Of a DNA stretch of 64,000 bases, positions 15,345-26,100 are shown in pieces. The stretch lies in NCBI RefSeq assembly GCF_036625195.1, contig NZ_JAZKUG010000001.1, positions 4,216,001 through 4,280,000 of the forward strand, written 5' to 3'. Each line of letters begins with the position of its first letter. The stretch's first letter is position 1. The translations under genes and the position numbers were made by a program. Source of the stretch: Accumulibacter sp. GTDB taxonomy: Bacteria > Pseudomonadota > Gammaproteobacteria > Burkholderiales > Rhodocyclaceae. The notes below the pieces were generated by a model. The model saw only the letters and a program-made list of their open reading frames with translations, was not told where the DNA came from and did not search any database.

Positions 15345-18140
15345 TCACCACCCCCGAGAAAGCTGCTCCTTCACCGCCTGGGGATCAAGCACCAAAGAGC
15401 AGCTTTCCCAGTCCGCATCCTCAACCTTGCTGTATTTCGCATCAAACGGATTGCGGGTAGCCACGGCCCGGTCAATGAGCTGGTGGGCTTCCTGTTCCTC
15501 GTCCAGCGCGATCTTGACCCAGACATCTTCCAAGGTATCAGGGATCTGGCCAAAAAGCTGATGGATGGATTCCAGCCGGTCGGCCAGCACTTGATGCACT
15601 CGGTCTTCCACGGAGTCACGGTAACGCAGATTGGCAATCCAGATTTCGCTGCGGGCCTGGCCAATCCGCTGGATGCGGCCCTTCCGCTGCTCCAGGCGCG
15701 TCGGGTTCCATGGCAGGTCGATATTGATGAGCGTACCGAGTCGCTGCAAGTTCAAGCCCTCGGAGGCCGCATCGGTACCCAGCAGCAGCTTGAGTTCGCC
15801 GGCCCTGACACGTGCCTTGAGTACTTCCCGCCGACAGCGCTGGAACCTGCCTTCGCGCCAGACGCCTGATCGATTACTTCCCGCGTAAAGCCCGATTTCC
15901 ATGCCGGAAAACTCGGCGCGTCTTGCCAGTTCATCGCCGATCCAGCGCACCGTATCGTAATACTGCGAGAACAGGATGCAACCGAGATCGAGCCAGCTAC
16001 GCGTGACACCGGGATGGGTCCCGCGAAGATAGCCGATCAGCGCTTCCAATTTTGGATCGTTAGTTCCACCTTGTCGGAGCAGGTCGAGGCAGCGGCGCAG
16101 CGATGTCACTTCCGCATCGGTGAAGTTCTTGAAATCGTTGCTGCCCTGCGGCGGTCGGCCAACTTGCGGGGGCGTTTCCTCTTCGGCATCATCTTCGTCC
16201 TCGTCGTCGGGGATGTCGGGTTCTTCGCCGAGGAGTTTACTCACCGTACGCCGCCCTGCTTCCATGGAGCTGCCCATGCGCCGCAACAACAGCGTCTTGA
16301 AAAACCCCGCCCCCCTGACCCGTTTCTGGAGGAGCAACGAAAACGCTTCCGCCTCCTGATACGCTTCGCGCAGGTAGCCGCCGAGAACGAGAGCGCCCTG
16401 GTCTTCCTCACCAAACAGCTTCACCGTGACCTTGGGCAAGAGATAGGCACCCGTGGCCGGATTGATCGTGGCTTCGAGGTAGGCACGGGTACGGCGCACG
16501 ACGCAGCGCAGCAAGGGGTTGAAATTCTCGCCGTAGTGGGGGAGCAACCTGTTCTGGAGCTGGACGCGGCGGATCGCGAGCGACAGCTTTTCCAGGCTCT
16601 CGGGCTTGAATTGCCAGCGGGTGTCGCTGGCGTCGAGGCTACGGCGAATGCGGTCGAATGACGGGTCTTCAAACCGGGACGGCAGCGGGTCGCGAACGTA
16701 TTGCCAGCCATCACGCACATCACGCGTGGGCACTGCGGCATCGCCGATGGCGATGGCGAGGCAATGGCTCGGTCGAAACCAGGGGCTGGTCTGCGTCCAG
16801 CCGCCGAGCACGCCCTCGTTGCCGTGGGAAAGAATATGCAGAAGATCCCACGCCTCGACCGGGTGAAGTTGCACCGGGGTCGCGGTGGCCAGCAGCATGC
16901 TTTTCGTCTTCGGGCCGATTTGCCGAAGAAACGCCATCAACTTGTTCGGGTCTGCCCGCGCGTCGATCTCATCGGCGTCAGCGTCTACCCTCGGCACCTT
17001 CCGACGGCGAGCGCGGTGGGCTTCATCGACGATGACACAGGTGTAGCGCCGGTTCAGCAGTTGATTGATCGCTTCCGACAGACCGCGCACCACCAGGCCC
17101 TGCGAAACCAGACCGATTCGGCGCGGACACTTGCCGAGCGACTTCGCTCCGTCCGACGGGTATTCCAGATCGTTCTCGTCCACCCAGGCGCGGCCATTCC
17201 ACCGCGCAGAGGGCAGCAGGAGCAGTTCCATCAATTCATCCTGCCACTGCTGAAGAAGTGGCTTGGGGGCAAGCACCAGAATCGGGCCGCCGTCGGGATC
17301 GTCGAGCGCCATCAGGAGCGCAGCCATGGCGAGCTGAACGGTTTTCCCCAATCCGACCTGATCGGCGAGAACCAGACGCGCACCGCCCAGCCGGTGCCGT
17401 TCCAAAGCCAGGTGCGCGAAGTACTTCTGGTGCGGCCAGAGACCCTGTTCGCGACGATAGACCGGCGTTTCCACCGCAGCAGCGGCTGCGGCGCCGGTGG
17501 GGTCGGCGATAGTCTTGATGTCCGCCGCTTCGATGATCTTCCGCGAGATGATGCGCTGCACGTCCTGCGCGATGAACGGACAACAGGCGAGATCCACGGC
17601 GCGGGCGTCGTTCCACAGCGCATCGAACTCCTCCTGCACCCACGCAATCGTTTCCGGGTCGCTGTCTTCCCACAGCAACTCGTAGTTCAGCTTCCAGGCC
17701 GATGCACTTTCGTTGACGCTGCCCAGGAAAGCCGTCGCCGAGCCGTCGGCACGCCGCACGACCCCGGCCTTGCCGTGGATCAGGCCAAACGCCGAATTGG
17801 GCAGCACCCGCACTTCGATCGTTTTGCTGGTCAGCGCTGCGTAGAGGGCACGGTAACGCGGCAGTGCGGCGGGTGGCGCTTCCTCCGGCTTGCCGGAACA
17901 CCAGCTTCGGCGCAGCGCGGCCTGTGCCGCCGCAGCCGTGATGAGGTCTTGCGGATCGAGATCGGCGTTGCAGACGATGCGCACCGGCCCCGCAACGTTT
18001 GCCAAGGCTTCCCCGGCCACCTCGAACAGGCTGGAGCGAAAGTAGCCGGCGATGCGATCGTAGGCAACGGCCCCGTCGAGACGCTGGTTCAGGACGGTCT
18101 GGTCGAGCCGGCTGCGGCGGCTGGAATGGCGAGTGAGCAT
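15345..18140 (-). CDS. Phospholipase D-like/SNF2-type helicase of a defence operon
   Basis: This protein of about 931 residues joins an N-terminal phospholipase-D-like domain to an SF2/SNF2 helicase. The PLD half-motif is at about 122 (LIHGKAGVVRR) with NES further on (LGSVNESAS). Walker A VGLGKT is at 262-267, the Walker B box VDEAH at 371-375, motif III LLATATP follows, and the helicase C-lobe carries TDAASEGLNLQ and QRKGRIQRIGQ. PLD domains in such proteins may act as nucleases. Similar helicases occur in DISARM, BREX type 3-like and other methylase-linked anti-phage loci. ATG at 18140 is preferred over TTG at 18146. It is the last gene of the operon and stops next to a transposase remnant, so a slightly shortened C-terminus cannot be excluded. 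Confidence 0.85.
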   Translation of the reverse strand: MLTRHSSRRSRLDQTVLNQRLDGAVAYDRIAGYFRSSLFEVAGEALANVAGPVRIVCNADLDPQDLITAAAAQAALRRSWCSGKPEEAPPAALPRYRALYAALTSKTIEVRVLPNSAFGLIHGKAGVVRRADGSATAFLGSVNESASAWKLNYELLWEDSDPETIAWVQEEFDALWNDARAVDLACCPFIAQDVQRIISRKIIEAADIKTIADPTGAAAAAAVETPVYRREQGLWPHQKYFAHLALERHRLGGARLVLADQVGLGKTVQLAMAALLMALDDPDGGPILVLAPKPLLQQWQDELMELLLLPSARWNGRAWVDENDLEYPSDGAKSLGKCPRRIGLVSQGLVVRGLSEAINQLLNRRYTCVIVDEAHRARRRKVPRVDADADEIDARADPNKLMAFLRQIGPKTKSMLLATATPVQLHPVEAWDLLHILSHGNEGVLGGWTQTSPWFRPSHCLAIAIGDAAVPTRDVRDGWQYVRDPLPSRFEDPSFDRIRRSLDASDTRWQFKPESLEKLSLAIRRVQLQNRLLPHYGENFNPLLRCVVRRTRAYLEATINPATGAYLLPKVTVKLFGEEDQGALVLGGYLREAYQEAEAFSLLLQKRVRGAGFFKTLLLRRMGSSMEAGRRTVSKLLGEEPDIPDDEDEDDAEEETPPQVGRPPQGSNDFKNFTDAEVTSLRRCLDLLRQGGTNDPKLEALIGYLRGTHPGVTRSWLDLGCILFSQYYDTVRWIGDELARRAEFSGMEIGLYAGSNRSGVWREGRFQRCRREVLKARVRAGELKLLLGTDAASEGLNLQRLGTLINIDLPWNPTRLEQRKGRIQRIGQARSEIWIANLRYRDSVEDRVHQVLADRLESIHQLFGQIPDTLEDVWVKIALDEEQEAHQLIDRAVATRNPFDAKYSKVEDADWESCSLVLDPQAVKEQLSRGW

Positions 18141-18201
18141 GGCCAAAAGCTGGGCTGACGATCAATACCAAACCGGGATGGACGGCCAGAATCCACGCAT
18201 C

Positions 18202-18687
18202 CTATTCGCCCGCCTGAGTTTCCAGAATCCGAACAATGTCGTCGGAAAGCCACAAGCCCGAGGCGCGAAGTTTTTCGATCCCTTCGCCGACAGAGACCAG
18301 CAGGCCGCGACGCTTGGCGAGCACCAACAGCTCACCCGTACCCAGCATCGGAATTCCCAGCGTCTGAGCACAACGCCGGGCGTCCATATCATCAATCACG
18401 GCGCGCAGCGGCGGGTTTGCCAGGGCATGGCTCAACACCGCCGTTTCGCCAGCGCCGAGATCCCATGCGGCCACTCGAGGCGAACTCACGACGTCCACAC
18501 GCACTGGCCAGGGTTGCTCACTCAGGTCTCGCGCGGCACGGTCTTCCTGCCCCTGCACGACCACTTCCTGCCATACGGCTTCGGGCACCACGATCTGTTT
18601 GAACAAGCCCGGCAGCAAAGCACCCTGGCCACTACGGAACAGCGTGATCAACGGTGAGGCGTTGATCACTGCCGCATCAATCCGCAT
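18202..18687 (-). CDS. DUF3368 PIN-like toxin
   Basis: This 161-residue protein matches DUF3368, a PIN-domain family of presumed RNases that pair with UPF0175 antitoxins. The start MRIDAAVINASPLITLFRSGQ is the family's first strand and helix, although the usual aspartate before the SPLI motif is an asparagine here. Acidic residues in DLGAGETAVLSHA and VIDDMDARR fit the remaining metal ligands. ATG at 18687 overlaps the antitoxin stop by 11 bases, so translation is coupled. It sits between the methylase and helicase genes of the defence operon. Confidence 0.8.
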   Translation of the reverse strand: MRIDAAVINASPLITLFRSGQGALLPGLFKQIVVPEAVWQEVVVQGQEDRAARDLSEQPWPVRVDVVSSPRVAAWDLGAGETAVLSHALANPPLRAVIDDMDARRCAQTLGIPMLGTGELLVLAKRRGLLVSVGEGIEKLRASGLWLSDDIVRILETQAGE

Positions 18688-18931
18688 CGCGCAGTTCCTC
18701 GCTGAGCTCCTCGGCCGTGTATTGGAATGGGCTGACTCTGTAGCGCGAGAGGGCATCAATGAAACCTGCCCGAGTCAGGCCCGCGATCTCGGCGGCGCGG
18801 CCTTGCGAAAGCCGGCCGAGTTCATACCATTTCACGGCGGCGGCGACGCGCATCTCCTGCGCAAATTCCTTGGGCGCTTGATGCAGGGTGGCGAATGCCG
18901 ATTCGGGCAGGTCAAGGGTTACTTGCGTCAC
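18677..18931 (-). CDS. UPF0175 antitoxin
   Basis: This 84-residue protein fits UPF0175: an N-terminal strand VTLDLPESAF, a helical segment VAAAVKWYELGRLSQGRAAEIAGLTRAGFIDALSRY that contains a helix-turn-helix, and a short acidic tail. It is the presumed antitoxin and DNA-binding partner of the overlapping DUF3368 toxin. The start is a GTG at 18931 with GGAG about eight bases upstream. It begins 35 bases after the methylase gene. Confidence 0.8.
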   Translation of the reverse strand: MTQVTLDLPESAFATLHQAPKEFAQEMRVAAAVKWYELGRLSQGRAAEIAGLTRAGFIDALSRYRVSPFQYTAEELSEELRDAD

Positions 18932-18966
18932 GTTGATCTCCTTGCAGCAGGCTGGGATGGGTCACC

Positions 18967-21780
18967 TCAGGCATGGTCATTACGCAGGCGTCCGGCGAGG
19001 ATGCGGGCGGCTTCGGAGTCGGTGGTCCATTCGTTCATTCCTTCGGCGTTGGCCAGCGCCGCAAGCCATTCGAGCAGCGCGATGAAGCCTTCGCGTTTGC
19101 CCCAGTAAGCCTGGCCAAAGGTATCGCGCAGGTATTGCCGGCCAGGCTCCGGGCTGTTGTCGGCGGCAGCGGTTTCGCGGATGGCGAACATCAGGTGCCG
19201 CAGCGGTGAAAGGGCAAACGGGTGGGGCGCGCCGGTGCCCGCGCGGCCACGGCGTGCCGGCAGTGCCGCGGGATTGGACTCCACCCCGTGGACGGGAGCG
19301 AGCAGGCTCGCCGCCAGGCCAGCGGGTGTGCACATACGGGTGCCGTTGGCCTTGTCGCTCTTCAGGAGCGGACGGATATCGGTGACGCCGAAGCCGCGCG
19401 CCAGTTCCTCATACATGCCCTTGCGGCGCTCGCCCCGGCTCTCGATGTCCAGCGCACGCAGATAGTAGCGCTCGACGAGCGACAGCTCGCGCCACGAGGC
19501 GTCCAGCCCACGCGGGACGAGGGTGTCGCAGGCGATGCCAAGGGCGCGCTCGATGACCGTCTGGAAGTCGCTTTTCTCGTTCTTCGCCCGCACGGCAAAG
19601 ACTTCGTGCTCGACATCCTTGCCATCGAGCTTGCCATACTGGGTGAGCACCTTGAGCGCAGCGGCGTAAGCGGCGAGTTGGTAGTCGGCGTCGTTGAAGT
19701 TGGGTTCACCGTCTTCGTCGAGCGCCTGCATCGAAGCGATCTGGCGTTTCACCTCGTCCTCGACCATCGGATAAACCTCGTCGAGGAAACCGGGTTCGTT
19801 GGCAATGCGCTTGCGCAGGACCAGGCAGACGGTGCCCTGGACGTAGTTGCCCTTCTTGATGCCCGCCGAAGTTTCGGTGCTGATCGTCCAGGCCGCGGTG
19901 GCCTTGAGTCCGGCGGCCCAGAGGATCATGCCAAGGTCGGCCCAGACGGCCGGGTTCTGATGGGTGAACAAGACCATCTGCAAACCGTTGTCCGGCATGT
20001 GGCGGGCAAGGTTGCGGTATATCTCGACCATCGATCGCCGGAAGTCCTCGCCGTCACCGCGCACGGCCAACTCGGCGCGGGCGTCGGGGACCCATTCCGG
20101 GAAGGTCTTGGCCAACTGCTTGTCGTACCAGGCCAGGAAGAAGTCGCCAAGTTCGTGATAGTTGACTGCGTCTGCGTAAGGCGGATCGGTGATCCAGAGG
20201 TCGCAGGTATTCCGTAGCTCACGTGCATCAGCAACCGTAGTTCTGCAGGTGCAGCCGACCGTTATGGGGGATGAACCCTCAAGAAGTTGGAAAGTTGGCG
20301 CAATCTTCCCAAGCCCCCTGCCCGAATAGCTCATCAGTGTGTTCAAAGCCTGGTTGTTGAAAGTCTGATCGCCTTTTTCGTTAGATCCATGCCACATCCA
20401 AGCGCTACCGCGCGAGTCCCAATTCGCCATCCGCCCCAAACCAAGCAAGCATCCAACTTGGTCCGCCGTTGATTTAGCGAGTCGTCCTGACGTTTCAGCC
20501 AGCAGGCCATGCGTCAACAACTGCCGCGGCGTGAAGAGGTGGTGCCAGTGGGTCCAGCCGCGCTCGCGGATCGGCTGCTCCGTGTTGTAGCCGCTGACAA
20601 TTGCCTTGGACGGGACAAAGCCCTCGCGTTGCCAGTCCGCAAATCGTTCGCGCAGCAGCTTGAGCACTGTCGCTTCACGGGCCAGATCGGCGTCGTCGGG
20701 AGCCGCATAACGGCGCCCCCCATCAGCGCCAACCCAGCGGACGCAATAAAGCCGTTCCTGAAACACATCGCCCGGGCGGGGCACGAGGTCGTCGTTGCTC
20801 CAGCGCCGCAGACCTTCCGGGCCGCGCAGCGCTTCCAACGACCAGGAGCGGCTGGGATCGAAGGGATCGACGACGCGGCTGTCTACTACCGTGGCCCCCT
20901 TCTTGTTCTTGTACAACTTCAGCTCACCATCAGAGACGACCGCGATCTCAGGCGTAAGTTGGTCCGACCCAGGAGTGCATTGCCAGCGGGCGACCACCTT
21001 GGATTTTTCGCCGACCAGCCAACTCGGAGCGAGCGGGATGAAGTAATCGCAACCCTCCGGCTTGACCTCCACGCAGTAGAGGTAGGCATCGGCGCGTTCG
21101 CCTTGCGCATTGTGCTCGATGCCCCACGCCGTCACTTGTCGGTCAGCGACAGTGAGTGCCTCGGCCTGCACGCGCATGACTTCTTCCTGCACTTGCCTGC
21201 CACCGCCCAGCAGATTGAGGCTGGCCCAGGTCAACAGGCCTGCAACGGGGTTGAGATCGGACCCGAATGCCTCGCATCCGATGCGTGCCGCCTCGAAGGG
21301 GATGGAACCACCGCCGCAGAAGCTATCCCCGACGCGCGGCGTGTGGCCGAAGGTACGCTGGCCGAGTTGTTCCACCAGTTCGCCAAGGCTCGCGGCCCTG
21401 GTGCCGAGGTGGACGTTGATCTCTGCCCAGGCTTCCACCGTCGGACCAGGAATGTTCTCCGGCCGTTCGCAGTCTTTGAGGCGTTCAGCGTAAGTCAGCG
21501 CGTCGAAGGTGGCGCGGTTTCTGTTTCTTCCTTTATTGCGCTGCCAGGTCCCGTCGTCATCCATGGTGAGAATCTTGAGAAAAATCTCCCGATCCCTTTT
21601 CGGATTAGTCGAGGCGGGCATCAACATGCCGAGGATGGAGGCGCGCACCAGAATGAGCGGTTTGCGCCCCCACCACTTGCCGAGGCGGGTGAGCGTCTGC
21701 CCGTTGTTCGCCTTGCGCTCCTTGTAAGACTCGGCAGACAGTCGGGCAATCGGGAACTGGGTCTCAATGAAGGTGCTCAT
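18967..21780 (-). CDS. DUF1156 adenine-specific DNA methylase
   Basis: This 937-residue protein is a DUF1156-type methyltransferase, a family found almost only in defence islands. DUF1156 is at the N-terminus (FPIARLSAESYKERKANNGQTLTRLGKWWGRKPL). The S-adenosylmethionine-binding motif DSFCGGGSIPFEA is at 152-164, and the catalytic DPPY is at 532-535 in ITDPPYADAVNY. The order is FxGxG before DPPY, with a long insertion between that could hold target recognition. It probably adds N6-methyladenine to mark self DNA. Its ATG overlaps the VapC-type stop (ATGA, 21777-21780). Confidence 0.9.
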   Translation of the reverse strand: MSTFIETQFPIARLSAESYKERKANNGQTLTRLGKWWGRKPLILVRASILGMLMPASTNPKRDREIFLKILTMDDDGTWQRNKGRNRNRATFDALTYAERLKDCERPENIPGPTVEAWAEINVHLGTRAASLGELVEQLGQRTFGHTPRVGDSFCGGGSIPFEAARIGCEAFGSDLNPVAGLLTWASLNLLGGGRQVQEEVMRVQAEALTVADRQVTAWGIEHNAQGERADAYLYCVEVKPEGCDYFIPLAPSWLVGEKSKVVARWQCTPGSDQLTPEIAVVSDGELKLYKNKKGATVVDSRVVDPFDPSRSWSLEALRGPEGLRRWSNDDLVPRPGDVFQERLYCVRWVGADGGRRYAAPDDADLAREATVLKLLRERFADWQREGFVPSKAIVSGYNTEQPIRERGWTHWHHLFTPRQLLTHGLLAETSGRLAKSTADQVGCLLGLGRMANWDSRGSAWMWHGSNEKGDQTFNNQALNTLMSYSGRGLGKIAPTFQLLEGSSPITVGCTCRTTVADARELRNTCDLWITDPPYADAVNYHELGDFFLAWYDKQLAKTFPEWVPDARAELAVRGDGEDFRRSMVEIYRNLARHMPDNGLQMVLFTHQNPAVWADLGMILWAAGLKATAAWTISTETSAGIKKGNYVQGTVCLVLRKRIANEPGFLDEVYPMVEDEVKRQIASMQALDEDGEPNFNDADYQLAAYAAALKVLTQYGKLDGKDVEHEVFAVRAKNEKSDFQTVIERALGIACDTLVPRGLDASWRELSLVERYYLRALDIESRGERRKGMYEELARGFGVTDIRPLLKSDKANGTRMCTPAGLAASLLAPVHGVESNPAALPARRGRAGTGAPHPFALSPLRHLMFAIRETAAADNSPEPGRQYLRDTFGQAYWGKREGFIALLEWLAALANAEGMNEWTTDSEAARILAGRLRNDHA

Positions 21781-22178
21781 TCGGTAGCCGCCCAGTTTTC
21801 CAGTTGCAGACCCCGGACTTTGGCAAACTCGCGGGTGTTGTTGGTGACCAGCACGGCATTGACGCTCAGTGCGTGCGCGGCAATCAGGGTGTCCAGGGAG
21901 CCAATCGGTTCCCCGCGGCGCTCCAGGTCAGCGCGCAGGTCACCATAAGCCCACATCGCCGCGGTATCAAAAGGGAGAATTTCCAGCGGAGCGAGAAACA
22001 TTTCCAGCGCCTGGCGATTGCGCACCGAAGCGCTCTTGGCCACACCAAGGGCAAGTTCCGCAGCCACCACACTCGACAGCCCGATCTCACCCAGTCGGTA
22101 CTGATGAAAACGCGCCAGCACTTCAGGCGGTCTGGTGTTGATGAGGTAAATGCAGATAGTGGTGTCGAGCAAGATCAT
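21777..22178 (-). CDS. vapC: VapC-type PIN toxin
   Basis: This 133-residue PIN-domain protein is a typical VapC: MILLDTTICIYLIN gives the first catalytic aspartate, VVAAELALGVAKS the conserved glutamate, and GSLDTLIAAHALSVNAVLVTNNTREF the remaining acids. VapC toxins are RNases that cut tRNA or rRNA. It overlaps the antitoxin by four bases upstream (ATGA, 22175-22178) and the methylase by four bases downstream, so it is translationally locked into the defence operon. Confidence 0.9.
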   Translation of the reverse strand: MILLDTTICIYLINTRPPEVLARFHQYRLGEIGLSSVVAAELALGVAKSASVRNRQALEMFLAPLEILPFDTAAMWAYGDLRADLERRGEPIGSLDTLIAAHALSVNAVLVTNNTREFAKVRGLQLENWAATE

Positions 22179-22408
22179 GCGGCGATCTCGGCACGAACTT
22201 GCGTCGCGGGCTGCTCCCGTGTCATGACGAATCTTGGCTCGAACAATGAAAGTCCGGCTTCCAGCGTTTGCCAGGGGTCATCCATCGGTAACAAGAGAAC
22301 GCCATTGCCAAAATGCTGCACAACCACTTCGGTGCCGGCAAACCGGTATTCCTTGGGTAGCCGAACCGCCTGGCTGCGGCCCGATTGAAAGAGGCGTGCG
22401 GTATCCAT
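22175..22408 (-). CDS. vapB: VapB-type antitoxin (AbrB-like)
   Basis: This 77-residue protein begins MDTARLFQSGRSQAVRLPKEYRFAG, the swapped-hairpin AbrB DNA-binding fold of VapB antitoxins, followed by a toxin-binding tail. ATG at 22408 is preceded by GGAGC at a good distance, so the longer open frame to 22438 is not needed. It starts about 97 bases after the DUF3780 gene, the largest gap within the operon, and could have its own promoter there. Confidence 0.88.
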   Translation of the reverse strand: MDTARLFQSGRSQAVRLPKEYRFAGTEVVVQHFGNGVLLLPMDDPWQTLEAGLSLFEPRFVMTREQPATQVRAEIAA

Positions 22409-22505
22409 GGGAAGCTCCGAAAAAAAGGTGATTACCAATGATAGCTACTTGTTGTCGCGGTGTCAGCCGCAGATCGAGGAAGCGTTCAGCGAGTCAGCAA
22501 AGACT

Positions 22506-23132
22506 TCAGAGGGAAAGTGAGAGCTGCGAATGCCCGAGCAGCTCGCGGCGTGCCTTGGGCGAGAGGCCCTCGCCTTTGACAAAGGGGTTGTCCGCAATGG
22601 CGGCGCGTAGCGCCTTGCGCCAGCCGAGACCCTTCTGCATGGCCTGGCCGGTGGTGGCCACAGTCATGGTGTAGAGCCACCAGCGCTCTTCGGGGGCCAG
22701 CGCTTCCCAGTTGTGCAGCGCGTTCGGGATGTCGTCGGGCGAAGCGTCTTCCACCGCCCAGCAGAGGATGCAGAGCTCCTTGCCGAGTGATGGATGAACC
22801 GGCACCGGCTTGCCGGGATTCTTCTGGAACTTGGCGGCCGGCAGGCCGTTGACACGCAGGCGGCGGTTGGCCTCCTCCCAGAAAGCCGGGGCGAGCGCCA
22901 GCCAGCGGTTGCGGTCGATGACCACGCGCAGTGACGGGTCGTTGGGGGATGGCGCATCGACGGCGCGTGCACCCAGATGGTCGAGGTCATCGCCGCGATG
23001 CTCGGTGATGCAGACGAGTCCGCTGGCGCCACTGCCCTTCGGGATGTCGATCAGGAAGCCATGACGCGCTTCGTCCGGGAGAAAACCGAGACCGACGACT
23101 TTGCGTGCGGATGATGAGGAAACGACTGCCAT
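22506..23132 (-). CDS. DUF3780 defence-associated protein
   Basis: This 208-residue protein fits DUF3780, a family known almost entirely from loci with DUF499 and DUF1156 proteins. Its biochemical role is unknown. Sequence highlights are GLGFLPDEARHGFLIDIPKG near the N-terminus, VVIDRNRWLALAPAFWEEANRRL in the middle and WEALAPEERWWLYTMT further on. It has no signal peptide or catalytic motif that I can recognise. It starts four bases after the DUF499 gene stops and may act with that ATPase. Confidence 0.85.
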   Translation of the reverse strand: MAVVSSSSARKVVGLGFLPDEARHGFLIDIPKGSGASGLVCITEHRGDDLDHLGARAVDAPSPNDPSLRVVIDRNRWLALAPAFWEEANRRLRVNGLPAAKFQKNPGKPVPVHPSLGKELCILCWAVEDASPDDIPNALHNWEALAPEERWWLYTMTVATTGQAMQKGLGWRKALRAAIADNPFVKGEGLSPKARRELLGHSQLSLSL

Positions 23133-23135
23133 CGC

Positions 23136-26100
23136 TCACTGGCTTACTTTGGCAACGTTGAATGGCTGCTTGGTGGCCACGAGCCAGTCGAGCAGTGCCT
23201 GCCCGTTGGGAAATGATAGCGCACCTGCGGTCATGCGCAGGCTGCCGTCTTTGACGATCTCCTGAAGCTTCTCCGCGACCGCTCTTGCTGCATCGGCATC
23301 GTAGCCGCCGTCCAGTGCCCCCGAATAGTCGACGTTCTGCTGGCCATCGCTGCTTTCTGCGGTGAGACTGAGATCATGTGCGCGGACACCGCTGGCTGCC
23401 GCCAAGCGCTGGATGAAGTCCCAAACCGCGCCGGCATCATCGAGTCTGGTCTGCTGGTTCCAGCGGGCGGGGAGTCCGGGATCTATCGGGGGGCGCACCG
23501 CCGGTCCTTGCTGTGGGATGGTGATCCGTAGCGTCTCGGAGTTCAGGTCATAGGCGCTTGATACGGCCATGGCGCACACCACGCGGCAATTCGCCGGCAC
23601 GCGGAATGGCCCATCGTAAGTCGCAGCGCCTGCACTGGTTGGCGAGGAACCATCCGTGCTGTAGCGGATAGTGACCCCGTTGGCCTTGGGTAGGGCCAGC
23701 AGCTCCACTTCGTGATGACTACCGCGATTGTGGAGCTGATACTTCAACCGAAGCTTCGCGGTCCATTCCTTCACTGCACTGACGCGGACCATGTCGGCAG
23801 GATCGAAGGCGAGGAAGCGGTAACGCAAGCCGACAGCTTCAAAGCGGCTTGGCGTCGGCACGGGACTGGAAGCGCTGGTAGGGTCCGAGTCGCCGGTTTC
23901 ATAAACGAGAGACGGCGCATGCAGCGGTTCGATTCTCAGATAGGTGTGACCGTCGCCGTCTTCCTGCACGGAGAGTTCGCGAAGAGAAACCTCGGGAAGG
24001 GGCGGGGGAAACGGACCGCGGCGGATGTGATTGCCTTCTTCGCGCCACAGCCCGCGCCGAACACAGTCGGCCTTGAGGTCATCGAGCGCCGAAATCTTGT
24101 GCAACGGCCAGTTGGTATTGACTGCGGCGGCACGTTTGAAGTCTGACCACAGGACGACTTTGCTCTGCGCCGAACCGAAAAGGCGAACCTCCGCCCGAGT
24201 GCGGAAGCTCTCGTCATCGATCCTGGTCGTGAACTTCTGCGCGCCTTCGAGCGTCCTGCGGATAGTGGCCTCGCCGCTCTGGTTGCCGGCGAAAGCGAGA
24301 TCGGTACCGGTGGCTCGCAGCGCGGAACTGATCGACGGATAAACAATCTGGTCGAAGGCTTCCTTCAGGGCGGCGGTGAATTGCAGACCGACGCGGTCGC
24401 GGAGAACATCGAGCGCCCGCCACTGCGGATCGTCCGCTGGCGTGTTCTCCGACCGGAGTTCGTCGTCGATACTTTGCAGGGCGCGAGTCTGCCGCGCCGA
24501 ATCGAGCACCTTCTGGAAAGTATCCCGCGAGCCGGTGAGGAAGAGGACGCGATTCTTGTATTGTTGCTGGCCCCACCACGCCTGCCAGTCCACGGAGATC
24601 GGCAACTGGTTTGCCTGGCCGCCAGGCCGCACGATGACCAGTGTGGTTTTTTCCTGCTCGACCTGAACTTCGTCGGGCGGGGGCAGGACTTTGATGACCT
24701 GGTAGCAGTCTCGGAGCGAAGCGGCAAAGTAGTCCTCCAGGTGCTTGCGGAGCATCCGGTCAACGGTTTCGGCGTGCAATGAGAGCGCCGTTGAACGCAG
24801 CTTGGCGGCGAGATTCTGCTGGTTCTTGAAGAACAGGCGGCCGTCTGCCGAATTGTGGAGATACCAGGCGCGCGTCGCCAGTTTGTCGACGACGTTGGCC
24901 TTGAAGGTGGAGAGGTCGCGACCGGGCCGCTGCAGACAATCGACCAGTTGATACTCGCGCAGCCCATGAATGGCGCCTGGCGTACTGGAGAGGGAGGCAA
25001 CCAGAATGACGCGCGCGGCTTCGGAGGCGTCGGCATTCCCATTGGCCAGGTCGATCTGCTCAACTTCGGAGTCGCCCCCGTGAGCGATGTCATGCGCAAT
25101 GGCTTCGCTCAACGAGGGGTTGATGGTGCGAATCTCGGAAGCGATCTCGTCGACGTTGAAATCAATGTCGTACGGACTGATCAGGTCCTTCGCAGCAGCT
25201 TTTTCCGATTTCCAGAGGTCGGAGACCACCATCTGCATCAGGCGGATGACGCCACGGGTCTGCTGAAAGCCTTCGTTTTCCTTGAACTTGCCGACAAGCT
25301 CACGCAAATCGGGATGAAAGGGGTAGGCATCGATCACTCGCGTATAGAGTGATTCCGGCGTGGTGGACGTCAGGTTCATGCGAACCGCCTCGCGCAGCGC
25401 ATCCCGGTAGGCAGCGGCAACCCGCTCGCTTTCTGCCTGCGGTGCGACGTTCTGAAACAGCCGTTTGCGCAGGATGTGATAAAGCTCATCTCCGTTTGGA
25501 TTCACCGGTGTGATCGGGACGGCAATTCGACGAGACTCTGAGGTGATGCCTTTCACGGCACGGTCGAACGCAGCTTGCAGGTTCGCCTGGCCCAGGCTGA
25601 AATTGCTGCCGGCAAGATCGGACAGGACGAGGCAAACGTTGTCCATCTCGGCAACAGCGACAAAGAGATTGCCGAGCGCCGTGGTCGTGACCACAGCCAG
25701 ATCACCATTGCCGACCGGAACCGTCACCGCGTATTCTAGGTACGGTGGCAGCTCGTCCAGAAAAAGCACCAACGGGTCGCCGCCAAGCAACTGTTTCCAG
25801 GCCTCCGGGCCAGGCGCGCTGAGCAGCGGCGACACATAGCGGGCAAATTGCACCGCCTTCCCCAGCTGTTCGGCAATGGACCCCCAGATCCCTCCCGCAG
25901 CATCGGTGTTGCGTCCATTGAAGCCCACCACACGACAGCGCCCCAATTTGGGTGCCGGGTCCTTGTCCCCCAGGACGCGGCGGCGCAATTCCGGATCACG
26001 AGCGAGCAAGCCAAGCCCGATCATGCTGTGCGTCTTGCCGCCCCCCATCGCCTGCGACAGGAGGAAGACTGACGAACCGGCTCCGGAGCCCGAGAGGTGC

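Noticed and set aside
13970..15460. Plus-strand 496-codon frame
   Set aside because: It runs antisense across the hypothetical gene, the transposase remnant and the helicase end; composition is typical of a shadow frame.
16701..18158. Plus-strand 485-codon frame opposite the helicase
   Set aside because: Antisense to conserved helicase motifs; no domain of its own.
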